64,000 nt of DNA from Brevibacterium sp. UCMA 11754 (lineage in GTDB: Bacteria; Actinomycetota; Actinomycetes; Actinomycetales; Brevibacteriaceae). Location: positions 62,001 to 126,000 of the forward strand of contig NZ_JACBOT010000006.1 of the NCBI RefSeq assembly GCF_021532275.1, in the 5' to 3' direction. A model generated the notes under the pieces. The model did not search any database. It was not told the origin of the DNA and worked only from the letters and a program-made list of their open reading frames with translations. The position numbers and the translations under genes were made by a program. The number at the start of each line of letters is the position of its first letter. Position 1 is the first letter of the stretch. Below are positions 24,571-33,491 of this stretch, piece by piece.

Positions 24571-26208
24571 ATGAGTATGCAAACACTCAACAGTGAAGAA
24601 AGCGAATGGGACGGTGCCCGGTTCGGGCGCGAGGAATCGACCGGAGTCGTCTTCGGACTCGACTTCCCTCAGGTTCTGTTCCTCGGAATCGGAATGGTTA
24701 TCGCCGTGGTCTTCGTCATCGCGGGAGGATTCCCCGGTGGAACCTTGGCAGCGGCGGGAACAGTCGCCGTGTTCGGCGGACTCGGCATTCCACGGGTCTT
24801 CGGCAAATCATTCCTCAAATGGGTGCAAGTATTCGTGTCCTCTTGGAGTCGGAAACGCACCGGGCAGAACGAGTTCATGCCCGAAGAAGAAGGCATCGAC
24901 GTTGTTATCGGTGACGAGGGCGTTCAGCTGATGCCGGAACTCGATGTCATTGACCCGCCGAAGCGCAGTGAAGACACCCCTCGGGATAAGAAAGGTCGCA
25001 TCGCCCCGCTGAAGCCAGGTCGCCTGCTGTTGCCCGGTGAGTTCGGTGAACTGCTGGTGTACCAGATGCCAGGGGGAGCCGCATTCGCCTATGACCCGAC
25101 AGCGAAAGAAGGCGTCATTGTCGCCCAAATCTCAACGCATAAAGCCTTTGGCCTCGAATCGTTCGATAACCAAGAAGCACGCTTGCGTGCCTGGGCAGAA
25201 GCCGAAGCAACGATCGCCGGTATCGACGGGGTAGTGAGAGTGCAGATGTCGGACCAGACCACGATTGTCTCTGGTGCTGCCGTCCTCGACCACTACGACC
25301 ACGAAATCAACAACGCTCAAGTCGTCGAAGATCCGGAAACAGGGGAGAGAGTCCACCAAGCCGGTGAGGGCATCGATGAGTTCTTGCACCAGTCACTTGT
25401 GGACATGCTCTCAGCGGCTGAGGGCCAACCGGTCCACGGAATGTGGATGTCAATCGTCTTAAGCCAGACGAAACTGGCGAAACGCATTCACTCGTCAGGA
25501 CGGGGAATCCGTGGCTTCATGGAAACTGCACTCGTGGCAATGGGCGCCATCGAATCGGCCCTGCCAGAGTCAGGAACAGAAGTGGTTCGGTGGCATTCTC
25601 CCCGGTCCTTGGCTGCACTGGTGCGATCAGCATTCGACCCGGCGTCGTCGGTCGAGATCTCAGAGCGCGGCGACGACGGTGTAAACGTGTCAGCGGCAGG
25701 ACCCCAGTACGCCAAAGACTCATTGGCGACGTTCTCATCCGAGAACGCCCTGCATCGGACATTCAAGATCTCGGAGTTCCCCCGTTCTCAGGCACAACTG
25801 GGATTCCTCTCCGGGTTCATCTTCTCCGGGGACTTCAGGCACACGGTCAGCGTGTACATGAAACCCCGCGATATTGGTAAGGCGCTGAAGACGAACGAAC
25901 GGTCCAGGGCCACCTGGGGCACGAACGATACGATCCGGCAGAAGCTGGGCAAGCAGAAGACCCGACGCAATGACCGACAGATCGAGGACCTGGACCAGGA
26001 GGAAGAGGAACTCGTGCGCGGGCACGCGGCGTTGAAGATGACGATCCTCATCACGGTCTCGGCGTTCTCGGAAGAAGAAATGGATGCCAACATCTCCGAG
26101 TTGAAGACTGCGGCTGCACGCGCGAACTGTGAAGTTCGAGTGAAGTACGGCCAGCAAGACAGTGCGTTCATGGCATCAGCAACTCCTTTGGGCAGGTTGA
26201 GTGTGTAA
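24571..26208 (+). CDS. SCO6880-family T4SS protein (PrgI-like N-terminus)
   Basis: About 545 residues. Two N-terminal membrane helices (VLFLGIGMVIAVVFVIAGGF and GTLAAAGTVAVFGGLGIPRVFG) form a PrgI/VirB3-like part, followed by a large soluble domain resembling the N-domain of VirB4 ATPases but without Walker motifs. The ATPase half is supplied by the next gene, so the VirB4 function appears split across two proteins, as in actinomycete SCO6880 clusters. ATG 24571 is eight bases after AAGG; GTG 24562 overlaps the TrbL stop. Confidence 0.8.
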   Translation: MSMQTLNSEESEWDGARFGREESTGVVFGLDFPQVLFLGIGMVIAVVFVIAGGFPGGTLAAAGTVAVFGGLGIPRVFGKSFLKWVQVFVSSWSRKRTGQNEFMPEEEGIDVVIGDEGVQLMPELDVIDPPKRSEDTPRDKKGRIAPLKPGRLLLPGEFGELLVYQMPGGAAFAYDPTAKEGVIVAQISTHKAFGLESFDNQEARLRAWAEAEATIAGIDGVVRVQMSDQTTIVSGAAVLDHYDHEINNAQVVEDPETGERVHQAGEGIDEFLHQSLVDMLSAAEGQPVHGMWMSIVLSQTKLAKRIHSSGRGIRGFMETALVAMGAIESALPESGTEVVRWHSPRSLAALVRSAFDPASSVEISERGDDGVNVSAAGPQYAKDSLATFSSENALHRTFKISEFPRSQAQLGFLSGFIFSGDFRHTVSVYMKPRDIGKALKTNERSRATWGTNDTIRQKLGKQKTRRNDRQIEDLDQEEEELVRGHAALKMTILITVSAFSEEEMDANISELKTAAARANCEVRVKYGQQDSAFMASATPLGRLSV

Positions 26209-27785
26209 TGGCTAAAAAGCAGCATGTATTCGCGTTCATCGACGGAGACAAGAAGACCCGCAAGGAACAGGCCAAGGCAGTACGTACCCTCGGCCTTGAG
26301 GCGCAACGACAGTTGGCTGAGGCACAGCCGAAAAAAGACCTCAACGCAGGCTTTCCGAAACGTCGTTGGTCCTCCGGCGGCCAACCACGGAAGAACTCGG
26401 GACGCGGCGCGACGATGCTCACCGACGGGGGAGTGAAAGTCGCCGGTCACACTGCGGCCACAGCGTACCCGTACTGTGCGGGTCCGAACCTCGGAGCGTC
26501 GGGACCGCCGATTGGTGAAGACCTCTACGGCGGTGGCCTGTTCTGCGCGGACCCGTGGGATCTGTACCGACGCGGCATCATCTCGGGAATGGCGATGTTG
26601 CTGTTTGGCACGGTGGGAACGGGAAAGTCGTCGCTGGCGAAGTCATGGACGACTCGGCTGGTGCAGTTCGGGAAGAAGCTCGCTGTAGCCAGTGATCTCA
26701 AGGGCGAGTGGACCGAGGTGATTCACCGCCTCAAGGGCAAAGTCATTCAGATCGGCCCCGGCCTCCCAACTCGCCTCAATCCCCTCGAAGAAGGGGTGCG
26801 CCCGTCAATTGACCGCATGGGCAACCGCCTGACGGACGAGGGATGGAAGATGATGGTGCGGACCCGTCGTCTCTCGATCCTCACAACGATCGTGAAGATC
26901 CTCACTGGACAAGACGATCTCACCCCAGCAGAGAACAATGCGCTGCAGGAGGGTGTCGAAGGTGCGTTGGAGATTGCCGAACGTGCTGGGCGGATGATGA
27001 TCATTCCCGACGTGATCGATGCGTTGAAGATCGCGGAGAAGAAGGCCCCCGCCAAAATCGCGAGTGCCTGCGAAGATCTGGTGATGTCGCTGGAGAGATT
27101 GCTCACCGGCGACGTCGGCGGCATGTTCGACGGACTGTCTACCGTGACTTTCGATTCCGACGTCCCAGCGGTGTCGATCGACACAGCCGCCCTGCGAGGA
27201 GCAACCCAGGCTGGACGGCGTGTAGCGTCGGCGTGCTGCGGCACCTGGATCGAAGCGATGGTGACGAACCCAGACGCCGGTCAACGCCTCGTCGTCTATG
27301 AAGAGGGATGGGATGCAGTCACGTCTCGGGCCGACCTTGAGCGGATGGTCGAGAACTGGAAACTCGCTCGCGATTACGGCATCTTCAACATCCTCATCCT
27401 CCACAAGGTCTCGGACTTGAATATGGCCGGTGATCAAGGATCCCAAATGGCTGCAATGGCGAAGTCGTTGCTGGCTGATGCAGATATCAAGGTCATCTAC
27501 CGACAGGACGCGGCAGCACTGCGGTCAACGACGGAAGAGCTGGAGCTCAACGACAAAGAGCGACAGATCCTGAAGACCCTGCCCAAAGGCACCGGCCTGT
27601 GGCGGATGGGGCAGAAAACGTTCCACGTCAGCAATGACCTCACGGATGAAGAAATTCCGTTGTTCGATACCGACCAACGGTTGAGGGCGGCTGGGGACAC
27701 TGACGATGATGCCCGGTTCGTCAAGGTTGGGGACCGACGCTTCACCGATTGGGCACACCCAGATGCAGGAAAGGACGTTGCCTGA
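26208..27785 (+). CDS. VirB4-like conjugation ATPase
   Basis: 525 residues. Walker A GTVGTGKS at 134-141, Walker B region RLVVYEEGWDAV near 360-370, and later YGIFNILILHKVSDLN. It energises DNA/protein transfer through the T4SS at the inner face of the membrane. Its start overlaps the SCO6880-like stop (TAATG) and its stop overlaps the VirD4-like start (TGATG), so the three are translated together. It lacks the usual long VirB4 N-terminal domain, which the previous gene may provide. Confidence 0.88.
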   Translation: MAKKQHVFAFIDGDKKTRKEQAKAVRTLGLEAQRQLAEAQPKKDLNAGFPKRRWSSGGQPRKNSGRGATMLTDGGVKVAGHTAATAYPYCAGPNLGASGPPIGEDLYGGGLFCADPWDLYRRGIISGMAMLLFGTVGTGKSSLAKSWTTRLVQFGKKLAVASDLKGEWTEVIHRLKGKVIQIGPGLPTRLNPLEEGVRPSIDRMGNRLTDEGWKMMVRTRRLSILTTIVKILTGQDDLTPAENNALQEGVEGALEIAERAGRMMIIPDVIDALKIAEKKAPAKIASACEDLVMSLERLLTGDVGGMFDGLSTVTFDSDVPAVSIDTAALRGATQAGRRVASACCGTWIEAMVTNPDAGQRLVVYEEGWDAVTSRADLERMVENWKLARDYGIFNILILHKVSDLNMAGDQGSQMAAMAKSLLADADIKVIYRQDAAALRSTTEELELNDKERQILKTLPKGTGLWRMGQKTFHVSNDLTDEEIPLFDTDQRLRAAGDTDDDARFVKVGDRRFTDWAHPDAGKDVA

Positions 27786-29788
27786 TGGGACTGTTCCAGG
27801 AACGCGACAACCAGATGATGGTGTCGACGAAAGGCGACATCATTCTCTACATCGTCGCCACGTGCGTCGGGATTCTCGCGTTGCTTACCGGGCTGGCCAT
27901 GATGGTCAACCGCCTCGCCTGCGGGGCGTGGGCAACACCGTCAGGAATCTTCGACGTGTTCTCATTCTTCAACACGGGCGACGCCGCCGCATTTGGCACC
28001 ACCGAGTCAGGTTGCGCAGCATCGACTGCAGCTATCGGCACCGTGTGGGTGATCGCCCTACTCATCATCAGTGGGGGAGTGCTCTTCGGAATCGTGAAGT
28101 ACCGGGACTATCTCGAGTCGGATGGGTACTTCATCAAGAAGCTGCGCGAACGCCGCGGTGTCGCCAAACGCCGTGAGGTGAGCAAAGCGGTCGGCCCACG
28201 TGCGGCGGGTAAGGCCGTCAAGAACGTCAGACCGACAATGGTCGACAAGTCGGTCCAGGCGAAAACACTGCGAGCAGTGGGGCTAGCGAAAATCGCTCCC
28301 GAACTCGGCAATATCGAATTCGGACGAAGTGAAGGCATCCAGTCGTGGATTGCCTTGGAAGAATCAATCTGTTTTATCGGCCCTCCACGGTCAGGTAAAG
28401 GCGTCAATGTCCTCGTGAAGGCAATCATCGACGCTCCTGGCCCAGTGATCACGACTTCATCTCGTGCGGACAATTACTCGATGACGGCAAGCATGCGTGC
28501 TCGCAAAGGCCCGGTGACACTGTTCGACCCGCAGGGATTGACTGGAAAGCCGACGAGCTTGAAGTGGTCTCCGATCACCGGGTGCGAAAGAGGAATCGTC
28601 GCAAGCCAGAGAGCAACCTCGTTGATCTCTGCCACCGGATTGAACGACGACTCATCGAACTCTGAGTGGAAACCCGCCGCAGTGACGATCATGCAGTCCC
28701 TGCTCCATGCCTGTGCCCTGGACGGGGCCGGCGTCGACCCGCTGATGCGGTGGGGCACGTCCCCGGCAGGCGCGAAAGACGCCGTGAAGATCCTGCGCGA
28801 CTACGAAGCCATGGGAATGGCTGAGACCGGCTGGGCAGCAAGCCTCGAATCCGAAATCGAGTCAGACCCGAAGATGCGGACGAACAAGTGGTTCGGCGTC
28901 GCCAACGCGGTCAGTGGCCTCAGCGTCGGTGCCGTCCGCGAGGTCATGAACCCGAAGGGCAAGGCCGAAGAATTCAACATCGACGAGTTCATCAAGAACT
29001 CCGGCACCCTCTACATCATGGGTACTAAAACCGGTGGTTCGTCAGCCGGTGCGTTCCTCGTGGCGATGATGGATGCCATCACCGAACGTGGACGAGAGAT
29101 CGCAGCCAAACGCGAAGGAAACCGCCTCGATCCTCCAATGGCTCTCGTGCTCGATGAGATCGCCAACATCACCAAAGCCTGGGACGGACTTGTCCCGCTC
29201 ATGGCCGACGGTGGAGGTGTAGGAATCTGCGTCATGGCCGTGTTCCAGTCCATGGCGCAGGTGCGCAATTCCTGGGGCGAACAAGCTGCGTCAGCACTAT
29301 TCGACGCGGCAACAGTGAAAATCCAGTTAGGCGGAGCCTCGAACACTCAGGACTTGGAGGTTCTGTCGACGCTAGCGGGAAATCGTGAAGTACTCAGGGC
29401 GTCTCGGACTCGGCAGAACGACGGAACGACGGTCTCGGAACAGCTGCATGAGAAGAAGGTCTTCGAAGTCTCGGAGCTGCGGCGACTGCCGTTCGGATGG
29501 TCGGTCGTGTTCTTCCGCAACAAGCGTCCGATGCTCATGCACCTGACCCCGTATTGGAAGTCGAAGTACGCCGCCGAAATCAACATGACGAAGAAGCTCT
29601 ACGCCCAGTCGTTGCTCGAAGATAGCGAGCATGATCGGTGGGAGCACCATCTGGCCTCGGCAACGACGGCAGAGACGGTTCAGGGCGAAGTCGTTGAACC
29701 TGACACGGAGGTCGACGAGACGCGGCCGCGAACAGCCGACGATGGGGTGCAGAACAAGCCTGAGCCTCCATCGGTGACGATGTTCTGA
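27785..29788 (+). CDS. VirD4/TraG-type coupling protein
   Basis: 667 residues. Two N-terminal membrane helices (about 18-42 and 84-104) anchor a cytosolic RecA-like motor: Walker A GPPRSGKG at 199-206, Walker B MALVLDEIAN at about 452-461, then VAVFQSMAQVRNSWG. Coupling proteins bring the relaxosome DNA to the T4SS. ATG 27785 overlaps the VirB4-like stop. The acidic C-terminal tail after about residue 620 is disordered. Confidence 0.92.
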   Translation: MGLFQERDNQMMVSTKGDIILYIVATCVGILALLTGLAMMVNRLACGAWATPSGIFDVFSFFNTGDAAAFGTTESGCAASTAAIGTVWVIALLIISGGVLFGIVKYRDYLESDGYFIKKLRERRGVAKRREVSKAVGPRAAGKAVKNVRPTMVDKSVQAKTLRAVGLAKIAPELGNIEFGRSEGIQSWIALEESICFIGPPRSGKGVNVLVKAIIDAPGPVITTSSRADNYSMTASMRARKGPVTLFDPQGLTGKPTSLKWSPITGCERGIVASQRATSLISATGLNDDSSNSEWKPAAVTIMQSLLHACALDGAGVDPLMRWGTSPAGAKDAVKILRDYEAMGMAETGWAASLESEIESDPKMRTNKWFGVANAVSGLSVGAVREVMNPKGKAEEFNIDEFIKNSGTLYIMGTKTGGSSAGAFLVAMMDAITERGREIAAKREGNRLDPPMALVLDEIANITKAWDGLVPLMADGGGVGICVMAVFQSMAQVRNSWGEQAASALFDAATVKIQLGGASNTQDLEVLSTLAGNREVLRASRTRQNDGTTVSEQLHEKKVFEVSELRRLPFGWSVVFFRNKRPMLMHLTPYWKSKYAAEINMTKKLYAQSLLEDSEHDRWEHHLASATTAETVQGEVVEPDTEVDETRPRTADDGVQNKPEPPSVTMF

Positions 29789-29803
29789 TTCAGGTGATGA
29801 GTG

Positions 29804-30190
29804 ATGAGTCGGCTGAGCCTGACGCGGACAGGGTCAAACGCCTACCAAGCAGGGTATCTGCGATCCCAACAGTGGCACTGGAGGCGGCGCCGGTGGTTCC
29901 GCGACCGCCGTGGCTCGGGCTTTGAGCCAGCCTGCCAGGTGTGCGGTGTGCGGCTCGAGGATGCAGGCAGTCTCGATCTGCACCACGTTTCGTATGAGGG
30001 TGTGATTGAGAACGCTGATGGTTCCTGGACGGCGCGAGAGGCCGACGAGGATCTGATGCCACTATGCAGGGGCCATCACCAAGCGGTCCATCGGCTGATG
30101 GACCGGAAACGAGACTTCTACGGATGGGACCGGCGACGGGCAACGCTCGTGATCGTTGCTTACCTCCGTTCGAGAGGGGAAAAGAAATGA
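29804..30190 (+). CDS. HNH-type nuclease-like protein
   Basis: 128 residues. C44-x2-C47 precedes LDLHHVSYEG (His60-His61), then LMPLCRGHHQAVHRLMD (Cys88, His91-His92, His96), matching HNH zinc-finger nucleases in order and spacing. Function on the element is unknown; small HNH proteins often accompany conjugation genes. ATG 29804 chosen; GTG 29801 is adjacent. Its stop overlaps the next ATG. Confidence 0.7.
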   Translation: MSRLSLTRTGSNAYQAGYLRSQQWHWRRRRWFRDRRGSGFEPACQVCGVRLEDAGSLDLHHVSYEGVIENADGSWTAREADEDLMPLCRGHHQAVHRLMDRKRDFYGWDRRRATLVIVAYLRSRGEKK

Positions 30191-30525
30191 CAATAGATTC
30201 AACAACCGGAGGGTCCACGATGAGCGCGAGCAGTGCTGCGAAGCCGATGCTGTGTGAGGTGTGCGGACGTTTCGCTGATCTCGAATGGCACTCAATCAGC
30301 GTGGATTACAACACCGCGATTGAGTGCTCGGCCTCGGTCGCATCAGGTGGAGCGGGGTACTGGTTGTGCTCGGATCTGTGCCATTCAACGGCACACGAGC
30401 TGATGAGGGACGAAACCGGGGAAGGCCGTTCTGCAAAGGTCATCGGCGCAATGGTGCGCCGCTTAGCCGAGGCAGTGTCAGTAAAGGCACGTAAGTATCA
30501 CAAGAAGGGACGGACCAATGGTTGA
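30187..30525 (+). CDS. Small zinc-ribbon-like protein
   Basis: 112 residues. CEVCGRFADLEWHSI and later WLCSDLCHSTAHELM provide C-x2-C and C-x3-C-H clusters, consistent with a small zinc fold distantly like the preceding HNH protein. ATG 30187 overlaps the previous stop; ATG 30220 with GGAGGG upstream is an equally good start. Confidence 0.6.
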   Translation: MTIDSTTGGSTMSASSAAKPMLCEVCGRFADLEWHSISVDYNTAIECSASVASGGAGYWLCSDLCHSTAHELMRDETGEGRSAKVIGAMVRRLAEAVSVKARKYHKKGRTNG

Positions 30526-31390
30526 CGAATCCGACACCACTCCGGAATCTGAGGACAATGTGGATCCTAGTGATCTCGATGCTCTGTTAGCGAAGATCAC
30601 GGACCCGGAACAGGTCTACGGCAGTACCCAGACGTCGTCATACGTCGATCCAGGCCTGATGGGATTGGCAGAAGAGACCGCGCACCCAGCCTGGTTGGGG
30701 ATCCGGTGGCGGGAGATCCCTGTCGAACTTCAACAAGAAGCATGGGTGGGTCTCCGCCGCTGGGTGGACTGGCTGATCGCGGAATTCAAGATCACCAAGG
30801 CAGTGATCCCTCCCTGCTGGTTCCGTCACTCAGAAATCGTTGCCGAACTCCATGCAGCTATGAACCTGGAATGGAAGGCCTGGGAAGAGGGCGCTCCGAC
30901 GGTGAACCCGATGTGGATGTGGTTGCCCCAGTTGCAGGCCATGATCATGCGACTGCGCATCTTTGTTGATGAGCTCGGCGGGTGCGGGGAGGGAAAGCAT
31001 CACGAACCCGAACTGGTGAAACGTGATTATGACGAAGACCTGTGGGAGTCCACCGTGTTTACTCGCACAGAGACGAAGACAATGGATCGGCCCGAAACCG
31101 CAGGAGAGGCGACGTATGTGCGGGTGCGAGCTGTCGACAATAACGGCGAGATCGTCAGCGAGTCGAACCTCGGAGGTGCTGGAGCGATGCGAACGGCTCG
31201 CAGAGACTCGACGGCTGTCCTCACTGGTGATGGTGTACCTGGTGGGTCGGATGCTGTGTTGACGACAACAGTGAATCAGGTGCCCGAAGTTGTCGAACTT
31301 GTGTGGGAGAAAGCTGACTCCCAGGACGGTCCATGGACTGGTTTCGATGATGACGATGAACCCAAAGAGCAGCCGCCTGCGGACCTGTGA
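30518..31390 (+). CDS. DUF4913-like plasmid protein
   Basis: 290 residues. Central region LRRWVDWLIAEFKITKAVIPPCWFRHSEIVAELHAAMNLEWKAW ... NPMWMWLPQLQAMIMRL resembles DUF4913, a family found on actinobacterial conjugative plasmids with T4SS genes. Acidic disordered ends. The last codons (EQPPADL) and following bases are repeated at the end of the gene at 31783-32352. Function unknown. Confidence 0.6.
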   Translation: MVDESDTTPESEDNVDPSDLDALLAKITDPEQVYGSTQTSSYVDPGLMGLAEETAHPAWLGIRWREIPVELQQEAWVGLRRWVDWLIAEFKITKAVIPPCWFRHSEIVAELHAAMNLEWKAWEEGAPTVNPMWMWLPQLQAMIMRLRIFVDELGGCGEGKHHEPELVKRDYDEDLWESTVFTRTETKTMDRPETAGEATYVRVRAVDNNGEIVSESNLGGAGAMRTARRDSTAVLTGDGVPGGSDAVLTTTVNQVPEVVELVWEKADSQDGPWTGFDDDDEPKEQPPADL

Positions 31391-31393
31391 GCG
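31365..31393 (+). repeat. 29-bp direct repeat at a gene end (copy 1)
   Basis: Covers the last codons and stop of the DUF4913-like gene and matches 32327-32355 with one mismatch. It encodes EQPPADL here and EQPPVDL in copy 2. Confidence 0.8.
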
Positions 31394-31422
31394 GTTGAGA
31401 GAACGAGTCGAAAGCGGGATTC

Positions 31423-31725
31423 ATGATGGGACAAAGAGAAGCGTTCGAGCACCGGCTGGGTACGTGTTTTCGCACTGAAATCCAGGTTGCTGACGAAGAC
31501 GGTGGAGCCTGGATGATTGAGGACCTCGACGGCTACGAGATCTGCTGGATCTACGAGTACTCCGATGGCTGGAAACGCAATACCCCGTTGGCGAACTACC
31601 CGCAGGGCCGTTATAAGAGCTTCAGAGCTGCGTTGGATGCTCACGTGGCCGCGATCGATGCGTCCGCTGGTGTTCAGACTGATGAGTTGTTCTGGATGGG
31701 CAAGGGCCTGCCTCGGTGGATTTGA
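31423..31725 (+). CDS. Small hypothetical protein
   Basis: 100 residues: GAWMIEDLDGYEICWIYEYSDGWKRNTPLANYPQGRYKSFRAALDAHVAAID suggests a compact alpha/beta domain rich in aromatic residues. Not recognised. ATG 31423 or 31426. Confidence 0.6.
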   Translation: MMGQREAFEHRLGTCFRTEIQVADEDGGAWMIEDLDGYEICWIYEYSDGWKRNTPLANYPQGRYKSFRAALDAHVAAIDASAGVQTDELFWMGKGLPRWI

Positions 31726-31782
31726 TCTGTGGCTGATCTTGCGGAGTGAAGCGAAGCTGGGCGAAAGAAAGGGTTAAGGAAA

Positions 31783-32352
31783 ATGAATGCGGCAGGAAAT
31801 ACGACTGTGACTGAGGAAGAGCTCGCGGCAGCTGAGGCCAGGGCCAGAGATGAGTTCGGTGTTGCCAGTGCCCGATTGGAGCGGGCACGGAATGTACTGG
31901 GGCGTCTGCAGTGCCGGTTCTCATGGGAGCCTGAAGACGCCCGGCCCGGGTGGTCGGCGTTGTGGTGTGGACGCCCGGACGGCCATGACGGGACTCATGA
32001 TGCGCGGTTCTATCTGGAAGAGAACCCTTGCGAGGATTTCGCGGTTGCGGTCGCCGAGTATGTGTTGGCAGATCGTGATGCTGGGATCGCATCACAGCGA
32101 TGGTTGGACGCCATTAGCGCGGTTCAATGGAAGGAGGATCCTGACGACACCTGGCAAGAAGGAGAGTTGGACAGGGTGATGGAGTCGAAGGGGTTGATGG
32201 AATCGGAAGATGAGATGTCGTCGGAAGACACCGAAATCGTCGACTTATTTGATCAGTATCCGTTGGACGGGTTCTGGGATCCACGATGGGGCAGTTGGTT
32301 GAGTGAGACCGAAGAGGTTGTGAACCAAGAGCAGCCGCCTGTGGACCTGTGA
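31783..32352 (+). CDS. Hypothetical protein with CG...GHxGxH motif (long paralogue)
   Basis: 189 residues. A helical N-terminus (AAAEARARDEFGVASARLERARNVLG) leads to LWCGRPDGHDGTHDARF. The pattern C-G-R/L-x2-G-H-x-G-x-H recurs in the next gene. The acidic C-terminus ends EQPPVDL, shared at DNA level with the gene at 30518-31390. ATG follows AAAGGGTTAAGGAAA. Function unknown; the His/Cys motif may bind metal. Confidence 0.6.
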   Translation: MNAAGNTTVTEEELAAAEARARDEFGVASARLERARNVLGRLQCRFSWEPEDARPGWSALWCGRPDGHDGTHDARFYLEENPCEDFAVAVAEYVLADRDAGIASQRWLDAISAVQWKEDPDDTWQEGELDRVMESKGLMESEDEMSSEDTEIVDLFDQYPLDGFWDPRWGSWLSETEEVVNQEQPPVDL

Positions 32353-32355
32353 GCG
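32327..32355 (+). repeat. 29-bp direct repeat at a gene end (copy 2)
   Basis: Matches 31365-31393 with one mismatch and includes the stop codon. Confidence 0.8.
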
Positions 32356-32379
32356 ACCAGGATGAGAAAGGAAGAAGTC

Positions 32380-32739
32380 ATGGTGAGTGAGACCGAATTT
32401 GCAAAAGCGGTGTGTGAGTTGCACCTGGCGGTTGACGCCGCTCGACAGGCAGAAGTGGAAGTCTCCGAGGCTCGGTGGGCGTTGGAGGAGATGCAATGCT
32501 TCAAGGAGTTCCAACTCGTTGTTCCGTATGAGGACGGTGACGACTTCGCGTTTGTGTTGACGCTGTGCGGACTTCGAAAGGGGCATGAGGGGCCGCACGC
32601 TGAAGAGCCGATGACGCCCGAACACGAGTCGGCAATCATCCTCGACGAGGTCCATACAATCCCAGAGAACTCAGGGTGGATTCGCGAAATGGGCCGGAAG
32701 GCCCGAGCGTTGTTTGCGGTGGGACCGGACCGTGGGTGA
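32380..32739 (+). CDS. Hypothetical protein with CGL..GHxGPH motif (short paralogue)
   Basis: 119 residues. Helical N-terminus, then LTLCGLRKGHEGPHAEEP, the same Cys/His pattern as the preceding gene. ATG 32380 follows AAAGGAAG at good spacing and is preferred over ATG 32362. Last gene before an inverted repeat that may end the transfer operon. Confidence 0.6.
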   Translation: MVSETEFAKAVCELHLAVDAARQAEVEVSEARWALEEMQCFKEFQLVVPYEDGDDFAFVLTLCGLRKGHEGPHAEEPMTPEHESAIILDEVHTIPENSGWIREMGRKARALFAVGPDRG

Positions 32740-32769
32740 GTCCTCTCGCCCAACGGGTTTGAGCGAGGT

Positions 32770-32803
32770 AAAGCGGTGGCCTGAATGCCCAGGTCACCGC
32801 TTT
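32770..32803 (+). terminator. Possible terminator hairpin
   Basis: Arms AAAGCGGTGGCCTG and CAGGTCACCGCTTT with one mismatch and a six-base loop, followed by a weak T-rich stretch. Lies in the 180-base gap before ssb, which shows nothing else clear. Confidence 0.5.
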
Positions 32804-32921
32804 CAGTGTGTTTACGGTGTTTCGGGTGGAAATGTTTGTCACTCGAAGAGACATACCGGCTGGTGGGTACTCCTGGTGAGTCGCAATGAATGCGGTCTCA
32901 CGATTAAGGAGAGTGAGCACG

Positions 32922-33485
32922 ATGGCCGAGAAGAGAACTATCAAAGCATATGTCGCCGCCGACCCCGAACGGATTACCACCCCGGAGGGCAAGCAGTTCG
33001 CTGCGTTTCCCGTAGTCGAGAACAAACGGTATAAGGATCCGGAAACGCAGGAGTGGAAAGACGCAAAGGCCACTCGATACGACGTCACTGTCGACCAGCC
33101 GAAGCTACGTGAGAACGTGCTTGCCTCACTCGAAAGGGGTCAGCGAGTCACCGTCGAGGGCAATTACGTTGCCAAGCCCTTCATTGATGGGGCCGGCAAT
33201 CAACGAATCGGACACAAGATCTTCGGCCACGATGTTTCGGCCAGCTACATGCACGAATCACAGGGTCGCGGCGGTGTTGCCGTGGGACGGGACAGCCAGC
33301 CGGACGTGAATCAGAATGTGAACGGGCCGGAGACCGAGCACGAGAACTCGCTTGCATGGGGGCAGAACCCGGACCCGTACCCACAACATTCACAGCAGTT
33401 CGCGGACCGTGGTCAGCCAGTCCACCAGCAGTACACACCGCCACCGCCACCGGACCACGCGCCGGATGCCGGTCTGGGACGGTGA
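32922..33485 (+). CDS. ssb: Single-stranded DNA-binding protein
   Basis: 187 residues. The OB-fold begins MAEKRTIKAYVAADPERITTPEGKQFAAFPV and includes VTVDQPKLRENVLASLERGQRVTVEGNY and GHKIFGHDVSASY. The tail is Pro/Gln/Asp-rich and does not end in the acidic D-D-x-x-P-F tip used by host SSB to recruit partners, as is common for plasmid SSBs. ATG 32922 gives the natural N-terminus. It would protect transferred single-stranded DNA, for example during establishment. Confidence 0.85.
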   Translation: MAEKRTIKAYVAADPERITTPEGKQFAAFPVVENKRYKDPETQEWKDAKATRYDVTVDQPKLRENVLASLERGQRVTVEGNYVAKPFIDGAGNQRIGHKIFGHDVSASYMHESQGRGGVAVGRDSQPDVNQNVNGPETEHENSLAWGQNPDPYPQHSQQFADRGQPVHQQYTPPPPPDHAPDAGLGR

Positions 33486-33491
33486 CCGGCA

